DNA of 64,000 bases from Clostridium sp. (GTDB lineage Bacteria > Bacillota > Clostridia > Lachnospirales > Lachnospiraceae): assembly GCA_021770825.1 (NCBI GenBank), contig JAETQD010000012.1, positions 54,719-118,718 of the forward strand, written 5' to 3'. The notes beneath the pieces were generated by a model. That model had not been told where the DNA came from and searched no databases. It saw only the letters and a list, made by a program, of their open reading frames with translations. Numbering within the stretch: the first letter of the stretch is position 1; each line of letters opens with the position of its first letter. Position numbers and translations under genes: made by a program. Shown here one piece after another: positions 1 through 9,262 of this stretch.

Positions 1-2
1 TT

Positions 3-698
3 TCCAACTGGGTAATCGGAAATGAGGTCAACGATGCGGCTCTCTGGGACTACAATGGAATTTCCGACATGGATGAGCATGCCGCAAGCTATGCAAAAAC
101 GTTCCGGATTTTTTATGAGGAGATCAAGGCAGCAAATTCCGAGGCCAGAGTGTTTATTCCCTTTGACATGAGATGGAAGGCGACCAACGATCCTCTGAGA
201 TATCCGGTCCAGGATTACCTGCCGAAGCTCAATGCCCTGCTTAAGGACACGGAGTACGGAATTGCATGGCATCCCTATCCGGTCCATTTCTTTACGAAAC
301 CGGAATTCCTGGATGATGACGGAATCTCCTTTGACATCAACACCACACCGAATATCAATATGAAAAACCTGGATCTTCTGACCACTTATATGCAGAATGC
401 GGATATGCTGGCTCCCGATGGAAGTGTCCGCCATTTAATTCTTTCCGAGCAGGGCTTTACCTCTGCCTGCGAGAACGGAGAGGAGCGCCAGGCAGAGGCC
501 ATCAAGGCTGCCTATGAGATTGCAAAGAAGAATCCCTATGTGGACGGCTTCTATTTGGTGCGCCATGTGGACGCAAAAGGGCAGGAGGCAGCAGGCGGCG
601 CGTTCGGACTCTGGACGAGAGATCCCAACGCCTCCAGAGATGAGACTCCGCTGGCCAAAAAGAAAGCGTGGTACACATATCAGTCACTGGAAGAGTAG
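3..698 (+). CDS. C-terminal part of a DUF5722-like, glycoside hydrolase clan A-type protein (5' end outside window)
   Basis: The reading frame is open from base 3, so the gene starts before the window; about 231 codons remain. The fragment opens with NWVIGNEVND, which looks like the acid/base Glu strand (GNE) of a TIM-barrel glycoside hydrolase of clan GH-A, and later carries LSEQGF, which could hold the nucleophile Glu. The spacing and the surrounding AWHPYPV and GFYLVRH segments suit the family annotated as DUF5722. Substrate cannot be told. No signal peptide can be judged because the N-terminus is missing. YitT follows after 20 bp, perhaps in the same transcript. Fold assignment is moderately sure, activity is inference. 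Confidence 0.6.
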   Translation, partial: SNWVIGNEVNDAALWDYNGISDMDEHAASYAKTFRIFYEEIKAANSEARVFIPFDMRWKATNDPLRYPVQDYLPKLNALLKDTEYGIAWHPYPVHFFTKPEFLDDDGISFDINTTPNINMKNLDLLTTYMQNADMLAPDGSVRHLILSEQGFTSACENGEERQAEAIKAAYEIAKKNPYVDGFYLVRHVDAKGQEAAGGAFGLWTRDPNASRDETPLAKKKAWYTYQSLEE

Positions 699-718
699 GG
701 GGCTGAGGGGAGGCAGAC

Positions 719-1570
719 ATGAAACCATTGAAAAACAGACTAATCGAGTTGAGCGTAATTGTAGGCGGAAATCTGATTCTTGCATTTGCAACAGCATTCT
801 TTATTTTGCCGTATAACATCGTCACTGGCGGCGTGGCCGGTATTGCCGTGGTTTTTGAGCCGTTATTTCATATTCCGGCCCAGTGGACCATCAATGGCGT
901 GGTGGTGATTATGTTTATCATAGGTACCATTTGTCTGGGAAAAGAATTCGCCATGAAAACGGTCATAAGTTCCATTGCCTACCCCTTGTTTTTGAATCTG
1001 ATCATGGCGCTTCCGGTTTCCATGCCGACAGATCTGGATCCGATTCTGGCCAGCCTCTACGGAGGAATTTTCACAGGCGCCGGAGTGGGACTGGTGATGC
1101 GTATGGGCGCCAGCACAGGAGGAATGGATATTCCGCCGTTGGTAATTCACAAGTACACCAATCTTCCGCTTTCCAAGCTGGTATTCATTACAGATGTGCT
1201 GACTGTGGCCCTGGGCCTCATTGCCTATGGCGTCAACAATGTTTTAATTGGACTGATTTCCGTGTATGTGGGAAGCAAGGTGATCGATATGGCCCTGACC
1301 TTCGGCGCCAAGCATTCCAAGTCCCTGGAAATCATCTCCAGCCAGTATGAGAAGCTTTTGCCTTATATCCACGACAACCTGTACCGTGGCTCCACCATCA
1401 TCGAGGCGGAGGGCGGCTTCACCAGGGAGAAAAGACGGATTCTTCTTACGGCCATTTCTTCCAACCAGTACAATAAACTGATGCAGTACATCTATTCCGT
1501 GGACAGCGAGGCCTTTGTCATTGTCCATGATGTTCTGGAAGTCCGGGGATACGGATTCACGTATGAATAA
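719..1570 (+). CDS. YitT family membrane protein
   Basis: The 283-residue protein has about five to six hydrophobic segments in the first 190 residues, starting with a glycine-rich NLILAFATAFFILP segment and including GASTGGMDIPPL, a typical YitT signature. The last 80 residues form a soluble DUF2179-like domain (RRILLTAISSNQYNKL...VHDVLEVRGYGF). The start has a GGGGAGG ribosome binding site. The function of YitT proteins is not settled; they are widespread in Firmicutes. A strong hairpin terminator follows directly. Confidence 0.85.
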   Translation: MKPLKNRLIELSVIVGGNLILAFATAFFILPYNIVTGGVAGIAVVFEPLFHIPAQWTINGVVVIMFIIGTICLGKEFAMKTVISSIAYPLFLNLIMALPVSMPTDLDPILASLYGGIFTGAGVGLVMRMGASTGGMDIPPLVIHKYTNLPLSKLVFITDVLTVALGLIAYGVNNVLIGLISVYVGSKVIDMALTFGAKHSKSLEIISSQYEKLLPYIHDNLYRGSTIIEAEGGFTREKRRILLTAISSNQYNKLMQYIYSVDSEAFVIVHDVLEVRGYGFTYE

Positions 1571-1582
1571 ACAAACAAATAA

Positions 1583-1629
1583 AAAAGCTTTCTTTCCGGT
1601 AATTGTTACCGGAAAGAGAGCTTTTTTTA
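1583..1629. terminator. Bidirectional intrinsic terminator between yitT and iclR
   Basis: Arms AAAGCTTTCTTTCCGGTAA and TTACCGGAAAGAGAGCTTT flank a three-base loop, with A-rich and T-rich flanks on the two sides. It lies between converging genes, so it can end both transcripts. Confidence 0.9.
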
Positions 1630-1647
1630 TTCCATAGAAAGTTCCAA

Positions 1648-2409
1648 TCAGAGCGGAAGGGCGGACAGCTCCTTTGAAATGGGAAGCATGGCCTTTACCA
1701 TTTCCGAGATCCGGTCCTCCTTGGCGCGGTGGATGGGGATGGAGATGCAGATGGAGGCAACCACACGGCCGGAGTATTTATAAATAGGCACAGCCACGTT
1801 GATGATATCCTTTTCATATTCGCCGAATTCCACACAGTACTGCTTTAAGCCCACATCTGAAATTTGTCGTCTAAGCTCGGGAAGAGAAGGATCTTCGAGC
1901 TCTGAAGCCAATGTTTCTGTCAGGTTTTCTTCCGAGAGAGCGGAGAGATAAAGCTTTCCCACTGCTGTATTGGAGAGAGGGACCAGCTTTCCGATGGAAA
2001 CAGATACATGAACGGGATTTTCGCTCTCCAAAGCATAGACGCAAAGGCCTTTCATTCCGCTTGCAATTTTACAATAGTGAAACAGGCTGACAGTTTCGCC
2101 GAAGGAGTGAGACAACTGTTCGATATAAGGCTGAAACAGGCGTGTCAGATTGACGTTCCGATAGGTTTTCAGGCTGAGGGAAAACATCTTACCGCCGGTT
2201 TTATATTTCAGGGAATCGGGGCTTTGTTCGATATAATTGCGCGATTCCAGGGTTTTAATAATATGAAATGCTGTGGTCGTGTTCAGACCGCAGGATTCTG
2301 CAATCTCTGACAATTTCCTGCCGTCTCCGCTTTCAATCAGATACTCCAGAATATCCAGAGCCCGGTGTACTGACTGGATGTTCTTGGGTTCTTTTTTTTC
2401 ATTTGCCAT
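1648..2409 (-). CDS. IclR family transcriptional regulator
   Basis: A 253-residue protein. Residues about 8-65 form the winged helix (SVHRALDILEYL, LSEIAESCGLNTTTAFHIIKTL) and the remainder is the GAF-like effector domain typical of IclR (SIGKLVPLSNTAVGKLYLSAL). An upstream in-frame ATG at 2472 exists, but it lies in the -35 element of the gene's own promoter, while the ATG at 2409 has AAGGAG nine bases upstream, so the shorter start is chosen. The gene diverges from the peptide transporter operon, whose promoter carries a palindrome; it is probably the local regulator. Effector unknown. Confidence 0.88.
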   Translation of the reverse strand: MANEKKEPKNIQSVHRALDILEYLIESGDGRKLSEIAESCGLNTTTAFHIIKTLESRNYIEQSPDSLKYKTGGKMFSLSLKTYRNVNLTRLFQPYIEQLSHSFGETVSLFHYCKIASGMKGLCVYALESENPVHVSVSIGKLVPLSNTAVGKLYLSALSEENLTETLASELEDPSLPELRRQISDVGLKQYCVEFGEYEKDIINVAVPIYKYSGRVVASICISIPIHRAKEDRISEMVKAMLPISKELSALPL

Positions 2410-2443
2410 AACCGCCTTCTCCTTTTTATTGTTTGCTGCATTT

Positions 2444-2472
2444 ATTATAGCAGATTTTACAATATAAAACAA
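2444..2472 (-). promoter_or_regulatory. Sigma-A promoter of the iclR gene
   Basis: On the minus strand, TTGTTT is followed after 17 bp by a perfect TATAAT. The position, 35 bp before the chosen start, supports the shorter IclR reading frame. Confidence 0.7.
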
Positions 2473-2517
2473 TCAATTATATTTGTAAAAAGAAAATGTC
2501 GAAATTGAAAGAAAACA

Positions 2518-2546
2518 TTGACTTTTCGGAAATTAAATTTTATAAT
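2518..2546 (+). promoter_or_regulatory. Sigma-A promoter of the peptide ABC transporter operon
   Basis: TTGACT, a 17-bp spacer and TATAAT lie 87 bp before the binding-protein gene. The -10 box is embedded in an AT-rich palindrome. Confidence 0.8.
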
Positions 2547-2564
2547 ATAAAAAATATTATAAAA
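2538..2564. promoter_or_regulatory. Palindrome over the dpp promoter, candidate IclR operator
   Basis: Arms TTTTATAATAT and ATATTATAAAA are perfect over 11 bp with a 5-bp spacer, and a third half-site TTTTATAATAT follows at 2570-2580. The palindrome covers the -10 box, fitting repression by the divergent IclR protein. Low base complexity makes chance symmetry more likely, so binding is inference. Confidence 0.45.
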
Positions 2565-2632
2565 ATATATTTTATAATATGAAAAGAAAGGGAAAGCCGA
2601 GAGACGGCTTTTGAAAAGGAAAGGAGAACCAT

Positions 2633-4192
2633 ATGAAAAAAGTATTGACTGCGACAATGTTGTCCCTGTGCCTTACAATGACACTTGGCGGATGCGGAGG
2701 AAATGCATCTTCCGGCAATGGGCAGGAGAGCAGCTCCGCTGTACAGCAGGCGGCAGCGGATGAAACGACGGAAAAGAAAGACACCTTTACGGTGGCATAC
2801 CGTTCGGAAGCTGCGAACCTGGATCCCCACAACAACCAGAGTCTGACTGCATTTTCACTGGAGCTTTTGATTTATGACAGACTGGTTGATAAGGATTCGG
2901 ACGGAAATATCGTTCCGGCCCTGGCAACAGAATGGGAAGAGATTGATGATACCACCATCCGTTTCCATCTGCGTGATGATGCATACTTCCACAATGGCGA
3001 AAAGGTAACTGCTGAAGACGTAAAATACACCATTGAGCGGGCTGAAACAATGCCGGGCAGCCGGGCTTTCATGAACTCTTTCGATGGAGAGGGTACCACT
3101 GTTGTGGACGAGTATACCGTTGATATAAAACTGCATACGCCGTTCGCACCGATTTTCAACTATCTGGCGTCTGCCCGCGGCTGTGTTGTATGCAAATCAG
3201 AGATGGAAAAAGTCGGCAGCGATACATATGGAAGACATCCCATCGGCAGCGGACCTCTTGTATTCTCAAGCTGGACCGCAGGAGACAGCGTGGTATTAAC
3301 CAGAAATGACAATTACTGGGGAGAAAAGACTGCATACAGCAAATTTGTGGCCAGATTCATCTCAGAGGCGCCGAGCCGTGCCATCGAATTGGAGACAGGC
3401 GGAGTTGATGTGGCAATGCATGTGGCATCCACAGACGTGGCAAGACTGGAAGAGAATCCGAAGGTTACCGTATATAACGAGCCGGGCTACACAAAGACCA
3501 TGATTACCTTAAACCAGAACACAACGCCTGTGTTTGAGGATGTGAGAGTCCGCGAAGCTTTGTATGAAGCTCTGGATATTGAAGGAATCGTTGCAGCCGT
3601 ATATCCCAATACAGCCGTTCCGGCATACAGCACATTCTCCACAAAGATACCGGGATACAAGCAGGTTGGCCAGGATTCCTATAACCCGGACCATGCAAAG
3701 GAACTTCTGGCAGAGGCCAACTGGGATTCCAGCGTCACACTGCCTCTCATTACCTCTGATCTTACCGATACCGTCAGCATCTGTGAAATTGTAAGAAATA
3801 TGTGGGAGCAGGTTGGAGTAAAGGTAGAAATCGTTACTTACGACAGTGCAACCTTCAATGAGAAGGTAACATCCGGCGATTATGTGCTGGAAATTGCAGC
3901 CGTGGCCGCATCCTCCGGTGACCCGGACCATGCACTTCTGGAGTGGAAAGACGAAAACCTTGGATACAAGACTCCGGATAATATCAAGGAATTAATCGTG
4001 GAAGGAAATTCCACTTATGATATGGAAAAGAGAAATGAGATTTATGAAGAGCTTCAGGAGCTTTGCTGGGCCTATCACGCAGAAATCCCCATTGCCTACC
4101 AGAATGTTATTTATGGTACGGGAGCAGATGTAATCAATATGGATACACACCCGGGCAACGTGCCGAACTTTGCCAGAGCTGCCTTTAAGTAA
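2633..4192 (+). CDS. Peptide ABC transporter substrate-binding lipoprotein (SBP family 5)
   Basis: A 519-residue extracytoplasmic binding protein. The N-terminus is a lipoprotein signal with lipobox LGGC (Cys21), followed by a Ser/Gly/Glu-rich linker. The mature part has family-5 features: YRSEAANLDPHNN, ALATEWEEIDDTTIRFHLRDDAYFHNGEKVTAEDVKYTIER, and HPIGSGPLVFSSW. Family 5 proteins bind di- and oligopeptides, nickel or sugars; the neighbouring peptidase T favours peptides. It is the first gene of the transporter operon, which is typical. Confidence 0.92.
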   Translation: MKKVLTATMLSLCLTMTLGGCGGNASSGNGQESSSAVQQAAADETTEKKDTFTVAYRSEAANLDPHNNQSLTAFSLELLIYDRLVDKDSDGNIVPALATEWEEIDDTTIRFHLRDDAYFHNGEKVTAEDVKYTIERAETMPGSRAFMNSFDGEGTTVVDEYTVDIKLHTPFAPIFNYLASARGCVVCKSEMEKVGSDTYGRHPIGSGPLVFSSWTAGDSVVLTRNDNYWGEKTAYSKFVARFISEAPSRAIELETGGVDVAMHVASTDVARLEENPKVTVYNEPGYTKTMITLNQNTTPVFEDVRVREALYEALDIEGIVAAVYPNTAVPAYSTFSTKIPGYKQVGQDSYNPDHAKELLAEANWDSSVTLPLITSDLTDTVSICEIVRNMWEQVGVKVEIVTYDSATFNEKVTSGDYVLEIAAVAASSGDPDHALLEWKDENLGYKTPDNIKELIVEGNSTYDMEKRNEIYEELQELCWAYHAEIPIAYQNVIYGTGADVINMDTHPGNVPNFARAAFK

Positions 4193-4236
4193 ACATAAGA
4201 TCCGGGCATTGGGCCCATTTAAGAAGGGGTGATTTT

Positions 4237-5181
4237 TTGTATAAATATGTCATTCGCAGAATTCTACTGATGATTCCGGTCCTGATTGGGGTATCCTTCA
4301 TCATCTTTACATTAATGAGTATGACACCGGGAGACCCGGCGAGGCAGATTCTGGGAGAAGGAGCCACAGAAGAAGCCGTTACAGCTCTGAGAGATGAGCT
4401 GGGATTAAACGATCCGTTTTTAATTCGCTATGTAAAATATATGGCCGGAGTTGCACATGGAGATTTCGGAATTTCTTATACAACCAAGGAGCCGGTGACG
4501 ACAGAGCTTCTTTCCAGATATCCGACGACAGTACTGTTTGCCGTTTTGTGTATGGTCATTGCCTGTGTCATTGGAATTCCCCTGGGAATTGTCTCGGCCA
4601 CAAAACAGTATACCTGGATTGATAATTTCTCCACTGTTTTTGCCATGCTGGGAATTTCCATTCCCACCTTCTGGATGGGCTTGATGCTGGTTTTAGTATT
4701 CTCCGTGCAGCTTGGCTGGCTGCCGGCCACCGGATTTTACGGCCCCTCTTACTGGATACTTCCGGCCATTACCGTAGGACTTCCGTCCTCGGCCGGAATT
4801 GTCCGGATGACCCGCTCCAGTATGCTGGAGGTAATCAGACAGGACTACATAAGAACTGCAAGGGCAAAGGGACAGACGGAATGGAACATCACCATGCACC
4901 ATGCACTCCCCAACGCTCTGATTCCCGTCGTTACGGTTGTGGGTATCACCTTCGGACAGAGCCTGGGCGGGCAGATTGTCACAGAGCAGGTCTTTGCCAT
5001 TCCGGGACTTGGAAAGCTGATGGTGGAGGCCATCAATGCCAGAAACTATCCGGTGGTAGAGGGCGGCGTGCTTCTGATTGCCTTTGCCTTCTGTGTCATC
5101 AATTTGCTGGTGGATATTATCTATGCGTATATTGATCCCAGAATCAAGGCTCAGTATGGAGTAACCAAAAAGAAAAAATAG
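4237..5181 (+). CDS. dppB: Peptide ABC transporter permease, DppB type
   Basis: A 314-residue inner membrane permease with six predicted membrane segments. The N-terminus YKYVIRRILLMIPVLIGVSF and the TPGDPAR motif are characteristic of DppB/OppB, and the EAA loop for ATPase contact is seen around DYIRTARAKGQTE. It begins with a TTG codon at 4237, eight bases after AAGAAGGGG; no ATG fits the conserved N-terminus. It pairs with the DppC-type permease that starts 13 bp downstream. Confidence 0.92.
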   Translation: MYKYVIRRILLMIPVLIGVSFIIFTLMSMTPGDPARQILGEGATEEAVTALRDELGLNDPFLIRYVKYMAGVAHGDFGISYTTKEPVTTELLSRYPTTVLFAVLCMVIACVIGIPLGIVSATKQYTWIDNFSTVFAMLGISIPTFWMGLMLVLVFSVQLGWLPATGFYGPSYWILPAITVGLPSSAGIVRMTRSSMLEVIRQDYIRTARAKGQTEWNITMHHALPNALIPVVTVVGITFGQSLGGQIVTEQVFAIPGLGKLMVEAINARNYPVVEGGVLLIAFAFCVINLLVDIIYAYIDPRIKAQYGVTKKKK

Positions 5182-5194
5182 AAAGGGGCAGGAC

Positions 5195-6052
5195 ATGAAA
5201 AAGAAGAAAAGAAAAAGCCAGTTTCCGGACATGTGGAAGCGGTTTAAAAGAAACAGAATGGCAGTGTTTGGGCTTTTCGTCCTGCTGTTTTTGATTCTGA
5301 TTGCAGTGGTGGCACCGCTTGTAGCACCCTATGGATACGATGACCAGAGTCTTCGCGAGGCCTTGCAGGGACCGAGCGCAAAGCACCTTCTGGGGACTGA
5401 CAATCTGGGCCGCGATATTTTCAGCCGGCTCGTCTATGGCTCGCGGATTTCTCTGTTCGTCGGGCTGATTGCCGTTGCCATCGGCGCTGTTGTGGGCGGA
5501 ATCATCGGTTCCGTAGCTGCTTATTACGGCGGCCTGACCGATACGGTTTTCATGCGCGTGATGGATATTATGATGTCCATTCCCAGCATGATTCTCGCCA
5601 TTGCCATCTGTGCTTCCCTGGGCCCGGGACTGATCAACACGATGATCGCCGTTGGATTCAGTTCTGTTCCCACATACGCCAGAGTGGTCCGCTCCGCTGT
5701 CCTTACAGTGAAGCAGCAGGAATATATTGAAGCAGCCCGGGCCATCGGCTCAGACAGCAAACTGATTATCTTAAAACACATTATTCCCAACTGTATGGCG
5801 CCCATCATTGTACAGGCATCCCTGGGAGTGGGAAATGCAATCCTTTCGGCGGCCAGCATGAGCTTTATCGGCCTGGGGATCCAGCCGCCGGTTCCTGAGT
5901 GGGGAGCCATGCTCTCCGCGGGACGTACCTACATCCGTGATTTCCCGCAGATGGTGGTATTTCCGGGATTGTGCATCATGGTGACGATTTTCTCACTGAA
6001 TCTGGCAGGAGACGGACTGAGAGATGCTCTGGATCCGAGATTGAAACGGTAG
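5195..6052 (+). CDS. dppC: Peptide ABC transporter permease, DppC type
   Basis: A 285-residue permease. A basic N-terminus (MKKKKRK) precedes the first membrane segment; the conserved HLLGTDNLGRDIFSRLVYG motif marks the DppC/OppC group, and the EAA loop is around EYIEAARAIGSDS. It forms the membrane channel with DppB. The next gene starts 12 bp downstream with an AGGGAGG ribosome binding site. Confidence 0.93.
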   Translation: MKKKKRKSQFPDMWKRFKRNRMAVFGLFVLLFLILIAVVAPLVAPYGYDDQSLREALQGPSAKHLLGTDNLGRDIFSRLVYGSRISLFVGLIAVAIGAVVGGIIGSVAAYYGGLTDTVFMRVMDIMMSIPSMILAIAICASLGPGLINTMIAVGFSSVPTYARVVRSAVLTVKQQEYIEAARAIGSDSKLIILKHIIPNCMAPIIVQASLGVGNAILSAASMSFIGLGIQPPVPEWGAMLSAGRTYIRDFPQMVVFPGLCIMVTIFSLNLAGDGLRDALDPRLKR

Positions 6053-6064
6053 GGAGGAAAAAGA

Positions 6065-7039
6065 ATGAGCAAACTGTTGGAAATAAAGGACCTGAAGGTA
6101 CAGTTTAATACGGACCACGGTGTTGTCCATGCCGTGAATGGAGTGGATTTGGAGCTTGAAAAGGGCGAGACCCTGGGACTGGTGGGAGAAACAGGAGCAG
6201 GAAAGACAACAACAGCCCTCTCCATCATGCGGCTGATTCCGTCCCCGCCGGGAGAAATCACAGAAGGAACCATCCGGCTGGAGGAAGGCGATGTTCTGAG
6301 CCATTCGGAGGCAGAAATGCGGAAAATCCGCGGAAATAAGGTATCCATGATTTTCCAGGACCCCATGACGGCCTTGAACCCGGTGCAGACCGTGGGAGAG
6401 CAGATTGCGGAGGTCATCAGCCTTCATCAAAAAGTTTCGGCGGCGGAGGCAGTGAAAAAGGCCTGTGAAATGCTGGAAACCGTGGGCATCCCTGCGGAGC
6501 GCAGCGCGGAATATCCCCACCAGTTTTCCGGCGGCATGAAGCAGAGGGTGGTGATTGCCATCGCTCTGGCCTGCAATCCGGAGCTTTTGATTGCAGACGA
6601 GCCCACAACCGCTCTGGACGTGACCATTCAGGCCCAGGTAATGGAGCTGATGGAACAGCTCAAGCGGGATTTTAACACCTCTATGATTCTGATTACCCAT
6701 GACCTTGGAGTGGTGGCGGAAATATGCGACAAGGTGGCCATTATGTATGCCGGAGAAATTGTAGAAAAAGGAACTTTAAATGACGTCTTTGACCATACCA
6801 TGCATCCGTATACACAGGGATTATTTGATTCTCTTCCGAGCCTTGATAAAGATGTGCACCGGCTGAAGCCCATTGACGGTATGATGCCGGATCCCACAAA
6901 TCTGCCAAAGGGGTGCAGCTTCTCACCTCGCTGCCCCTTTAAGACAGAGCTTTGTGAGAAAGAGGATCCAAAGCTTCAGGAGATGGAGCCGGGACATTTT
7001 GTAAAATGCCACAGATTCTGTGAAAAAGGGCGGAGGTAA
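6065..7039 (+). CDS. dppD: Peptide ABC transporter ATP-binding protein, DppD type
   Basis: A 324-residue ATPase. Walker A GETGAGKTT lies at residues 41-49, the signature is FSGGMKQRV, and Walker B is LLIADEPTTALD. The C-terminal oligopeptide-transporter extension has cysteines in GCSFSPRCPF...LCEKEDP. It energises peptide import as half of an ATPase heterodimer with the next gene. Confidence 0.93.
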   Translation: MSKLLEIKDLKVQFNTDHGVVHAVNGVDLELEKGETLGLVGETGAGKTTTALSIMRLIPSPPGEITEGTIRLEEGDVLSHSEAEMRKIRGNKVSMIFQDPMTALNPVQTVGEQIAEVISLHQKVSAAEAVKKACEMLETVGIPAERSAEYPHQFSGGMKQRVVIAIALACNPELLIADEPTTALDVTIQAQVMELMEQLKRDFNTSMILITHDLGVVAEICDKVAIMYAGEIVEKGTLNDVFDHTMHPYTQGLFDSLPSLDKDVHRLKPIDGMMPDPTNLPKGCSFSPRCPFKTELCEKEDPKLQEMEPGHFVKCHRFCEKGRR

Positions 7040-7043
7040 GCGT

Positions 7044-8003
7044 ATGGATGAAAAATTACTGGAAGTAAGAAATTTAAAGAAATATTTTAAGACGCCCCAT
7101 GGAATCCTGCATGCCGTTGATGATGTGAGTTTCACCCTGGGCCAGTCCAAGACCCTGGGCGTTGTGGGCGAGTCCGGATGCGGTAAGTCCACGCTGGGAA
7201 GAACCGTTCTGAATCTTCTGGAGGCTACCAGCGGAGAGGTATATTTTCAGGGAAAAAATATTGTTGGATATAAAGGCAGGGAACAGAAGGAACTGCGAAA
7301 AGACATGCAGATCGTATTCCAGGATCCCTTTTCCTCCCTGGATCCCAGAATGACGGTCAGTGAGATCATCGGAGAACCGCTGCGGCTTTTTAAGATTTGT
7401 AAAAGCGAACAGGAGTATGAAGAACGGGTGGATCAGCTCATGGATACTGCGGGAATCGTAAAGCGTTTGGAAAACAGCTATCCCCATGAGCTGGACGGCG
7501 GGCGCCGCCAGAGAATCGGAATTGCCAGAGCCCTGGCCCTGGACCCGAAATTTATTGTCTGCGACGAACCGGTGTCGGCCCTGGATGTGTCCATTCAGGC
7601 CCAGATTCTGAATCTGATGCAGGATTTGCAGGAGCAAAAAGGGCTGACATACATGTTCATCACCCATGACCTGTCCGTGGTGCGCCACATTTCTGATGAG
7701 ATCATGGTTATGTATCTGGGGCAGGCAGTGGAGAAATCTCCTGCGAAAAAGCTGTTTGTCAACCAGTATCATCCGTACACAAAAGCGCTTCTTTCTGCGA
7801 TTCCCATTGCGAAGACAGGAGAAAGGAAGAAGAGAATTCTGCTGAAGGGAGAAATTTCTTCGCCCATTGACCCAAAGCCAGGATGCCGTTTTGCTGTGCG
7901 CTGCCCCTACGCAACGGATATCTGCCGCAATGAGTCTCCGGTTCTCAGGGAAATTGAACCAGAGCATTTCGTGGCCTGTCATCATGTGGGGAATCTTCAG
8001 TAA
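7044..8003 (+). CDS. dppF: Peptide ABC transporter ATP-binding protein, DppF type
   Basis: A 319-residue ATPase with Walker A GESGCGKST (residues 42-50), Walker B FIVCDEPVSALD and the C-terminal cysteine extension. The signature reads LDGGRRQR instead of LSGGQ, a substitution I recall in many clostridial DppF/OppF proteins. A GTG at 7020 gives a longer frame, but the ATG at 7044 sits seven bases after GGAGG and is preferred. The gene ends the transporter set; peptidase T follows after 35 bp. Confidence 0.92.
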   Translation: MDEKLLEVRNLKKYFKTPHGILHAVDDVSFTLGQSKTLGVVGESGCGKSTLGRTVLNLLEATSGEVYFQGKNIVGYKGREQKELRKDMQIVFQDPFSSLDPRMTVSEIIGEPLRLFKICKSEQEYEERVDQLMDTAGIVKRLENSYPHELDGGRRQRIGIARALALDPKFIVCDEPVSALDVSIQAQILNLMQDLQEQKGLTYMFITHDLSVVRHISDEIMVMYLGQAVEKSPAKKLFVNQYHPYTKALLSAIPIAKTGERKKRILLKGEISSPIDPKPGCRFAVRCPYATDICRNESPVLREIEPEHFVACHHVGNLQ

Positions 8004-8038
8004 CCAAAGGGGGAAAGGGGGCAAGAAATCGGGGGAGA

Positions 8039-9262
8039 ATGGAAAAAACAGTCGAGAGATTTTTAAAGTACATTGAATTTGATACCAGCTCCGATGGAAA
8101 CTCAGCCAATATTCCAAGTACCAATGGTCAGCTTCAGCTTGGGAGGTATCTGGTAAAGGAATTAGAGGAGCTGGGGGCGGAAGCAAAGCTGAGTGACAGC
8201 GGCATTGTGTATGCATGTGTCAGGTCCAACAGCAGAAAAAATGATATCCCCGCCATCGGCTTTCTGGCTCACATGGATACGCCGCCTGGTTTGAAGGCAA
8301 CGGAAATCAGGCCGAAATTTATCCATTCGTATGACGGCGGGCGGATTGTTTTCAATGAGTCCCTGAATCTTTTCATGGAGCCGGAAACATGTACCTTTTT
8401 AAAAGATCTTACGGGGCATGAGCTGATTGTAAGCGACGGTACCACGATTCTCGGGGCGGATGATAAGGCCGGAGTCGCAGAGCTGGTGACGCTTTTGGAT
8501 ACTCTTCTGCATAACCCGTCCATCGAGCATGGCGATGTCTATGCGGCTTTTACGGTGGATGAAGAGATAGGAAAAGGAATGGAGTATTTCGATACGGAGT
8601 TGTTTCCCTGTGCCTTTGCCTATACGGTGGACATTGATGCCAATGACATTCACTGCCTGAATTATGAGACCATATGCAGCGGGCGCGTGGAGGTGTCTGT
8701 CCGGGGGAAGCCGGTCCATCCCGGTTCCGCAACGGGAATCTTACGGAATGCCAGCCAGATGGCCATGGAATTCCACGGCATGCTGCCGCAGGGTCTGGAT
8801 CCGTTTTATTCCAGCGGTTATGAAGGCTTCAACCATCTTTGCGAGATTGAGGGAAAGGTGGACTATGCTCTCCTAAAATATAGAATCGGCAATTTCGATA
8901 GCGATGGGCTGTGGGAGCAGATGAGACAGTTTGAGAGGATTGGCAGCCAGCTCAATGAGAAATACGGATATGACGCATTTTCTGTAACCATGAAACAGGT
9001 GGCAGACAATCTGAAACATTACATCGGACAGGATACCAGATGCCTGGAAAAGGCAAAAGAGGCCATGAAGGCCGTGGGACTGAAAGGACTGCACCGTCCT
9101 GTGCGGGGAGGCACGGATGGGGTGGTGCTGTCAAAAAAGGGGATTCCCACACCAAATCTCAACAACGGTTCCTACAACGCGAGGGGCTATTTTGAGGTGC
9201 TGAGTGTGGATTATATGAAAAAATGTGTGGAACTTCTTGTGGAGATCGCAAGAGTAAAATAA
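8039..9262 (+). CDS. pepT: Peptidase T (tripeptide aminopeptidase, M20B)
   Basis: A 407-residue cytoplasmic zinc peptidase that removes the N-terminal residue of tripeptides. Metal-site motifs are visible in order: FLAHMDTPPG, LGADDKAGVAE, TVDEEIGKG, YTVDID and the late RPVRGGTDG. Length matches the family (about 410). It is the last gene before the terminator in the transporter operon, so imported peptides can be hydrolysed by a co-expressed enzyme. Confidence 0.93.
   Translation: MEKTVERFLKYIEFDTSSDGNSANIPSTNGQLQLGRYLVKELEELGAEAKLSDSGIVYACVRSNSRKNDIPAIGFLAHMDTPPGLKATEIRPKFIHSYDGGRIVFNESLNLFMEPETCTFLKDLTGHELIVSDGTTILGADDKAGVAELVTLLDTLLHNPSIEHGDVYAAFTVDEEIGKGMEYFDTELFPCAFAYTVDIDANDIHCLNYETICSGRVEVSVRGKPVHPGSATGILRNASQMAMEFHGMLPQGLDPFYSSGYEGFNHLCEIEGKVDYALLKYRIGNFDSDGLWEQMRQFERIGSQLNEKYGYDAFSVTMKQVADNLKHYIGQDTRCLEKAKEAMKAVGLKGLHRPVRGGTDGVVLSKKGIPTPNLNNGSYNARGYFEVLSVDYMKKCVELLVEIARVK

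Noticed and set aside
7074..8216. 380-codon minus-strand open frame opposite dppF and pepT
   Set aside because: It has no recognisable domains or ribosome binding site and lies opposite well-supported genes; it is a shadow frame.
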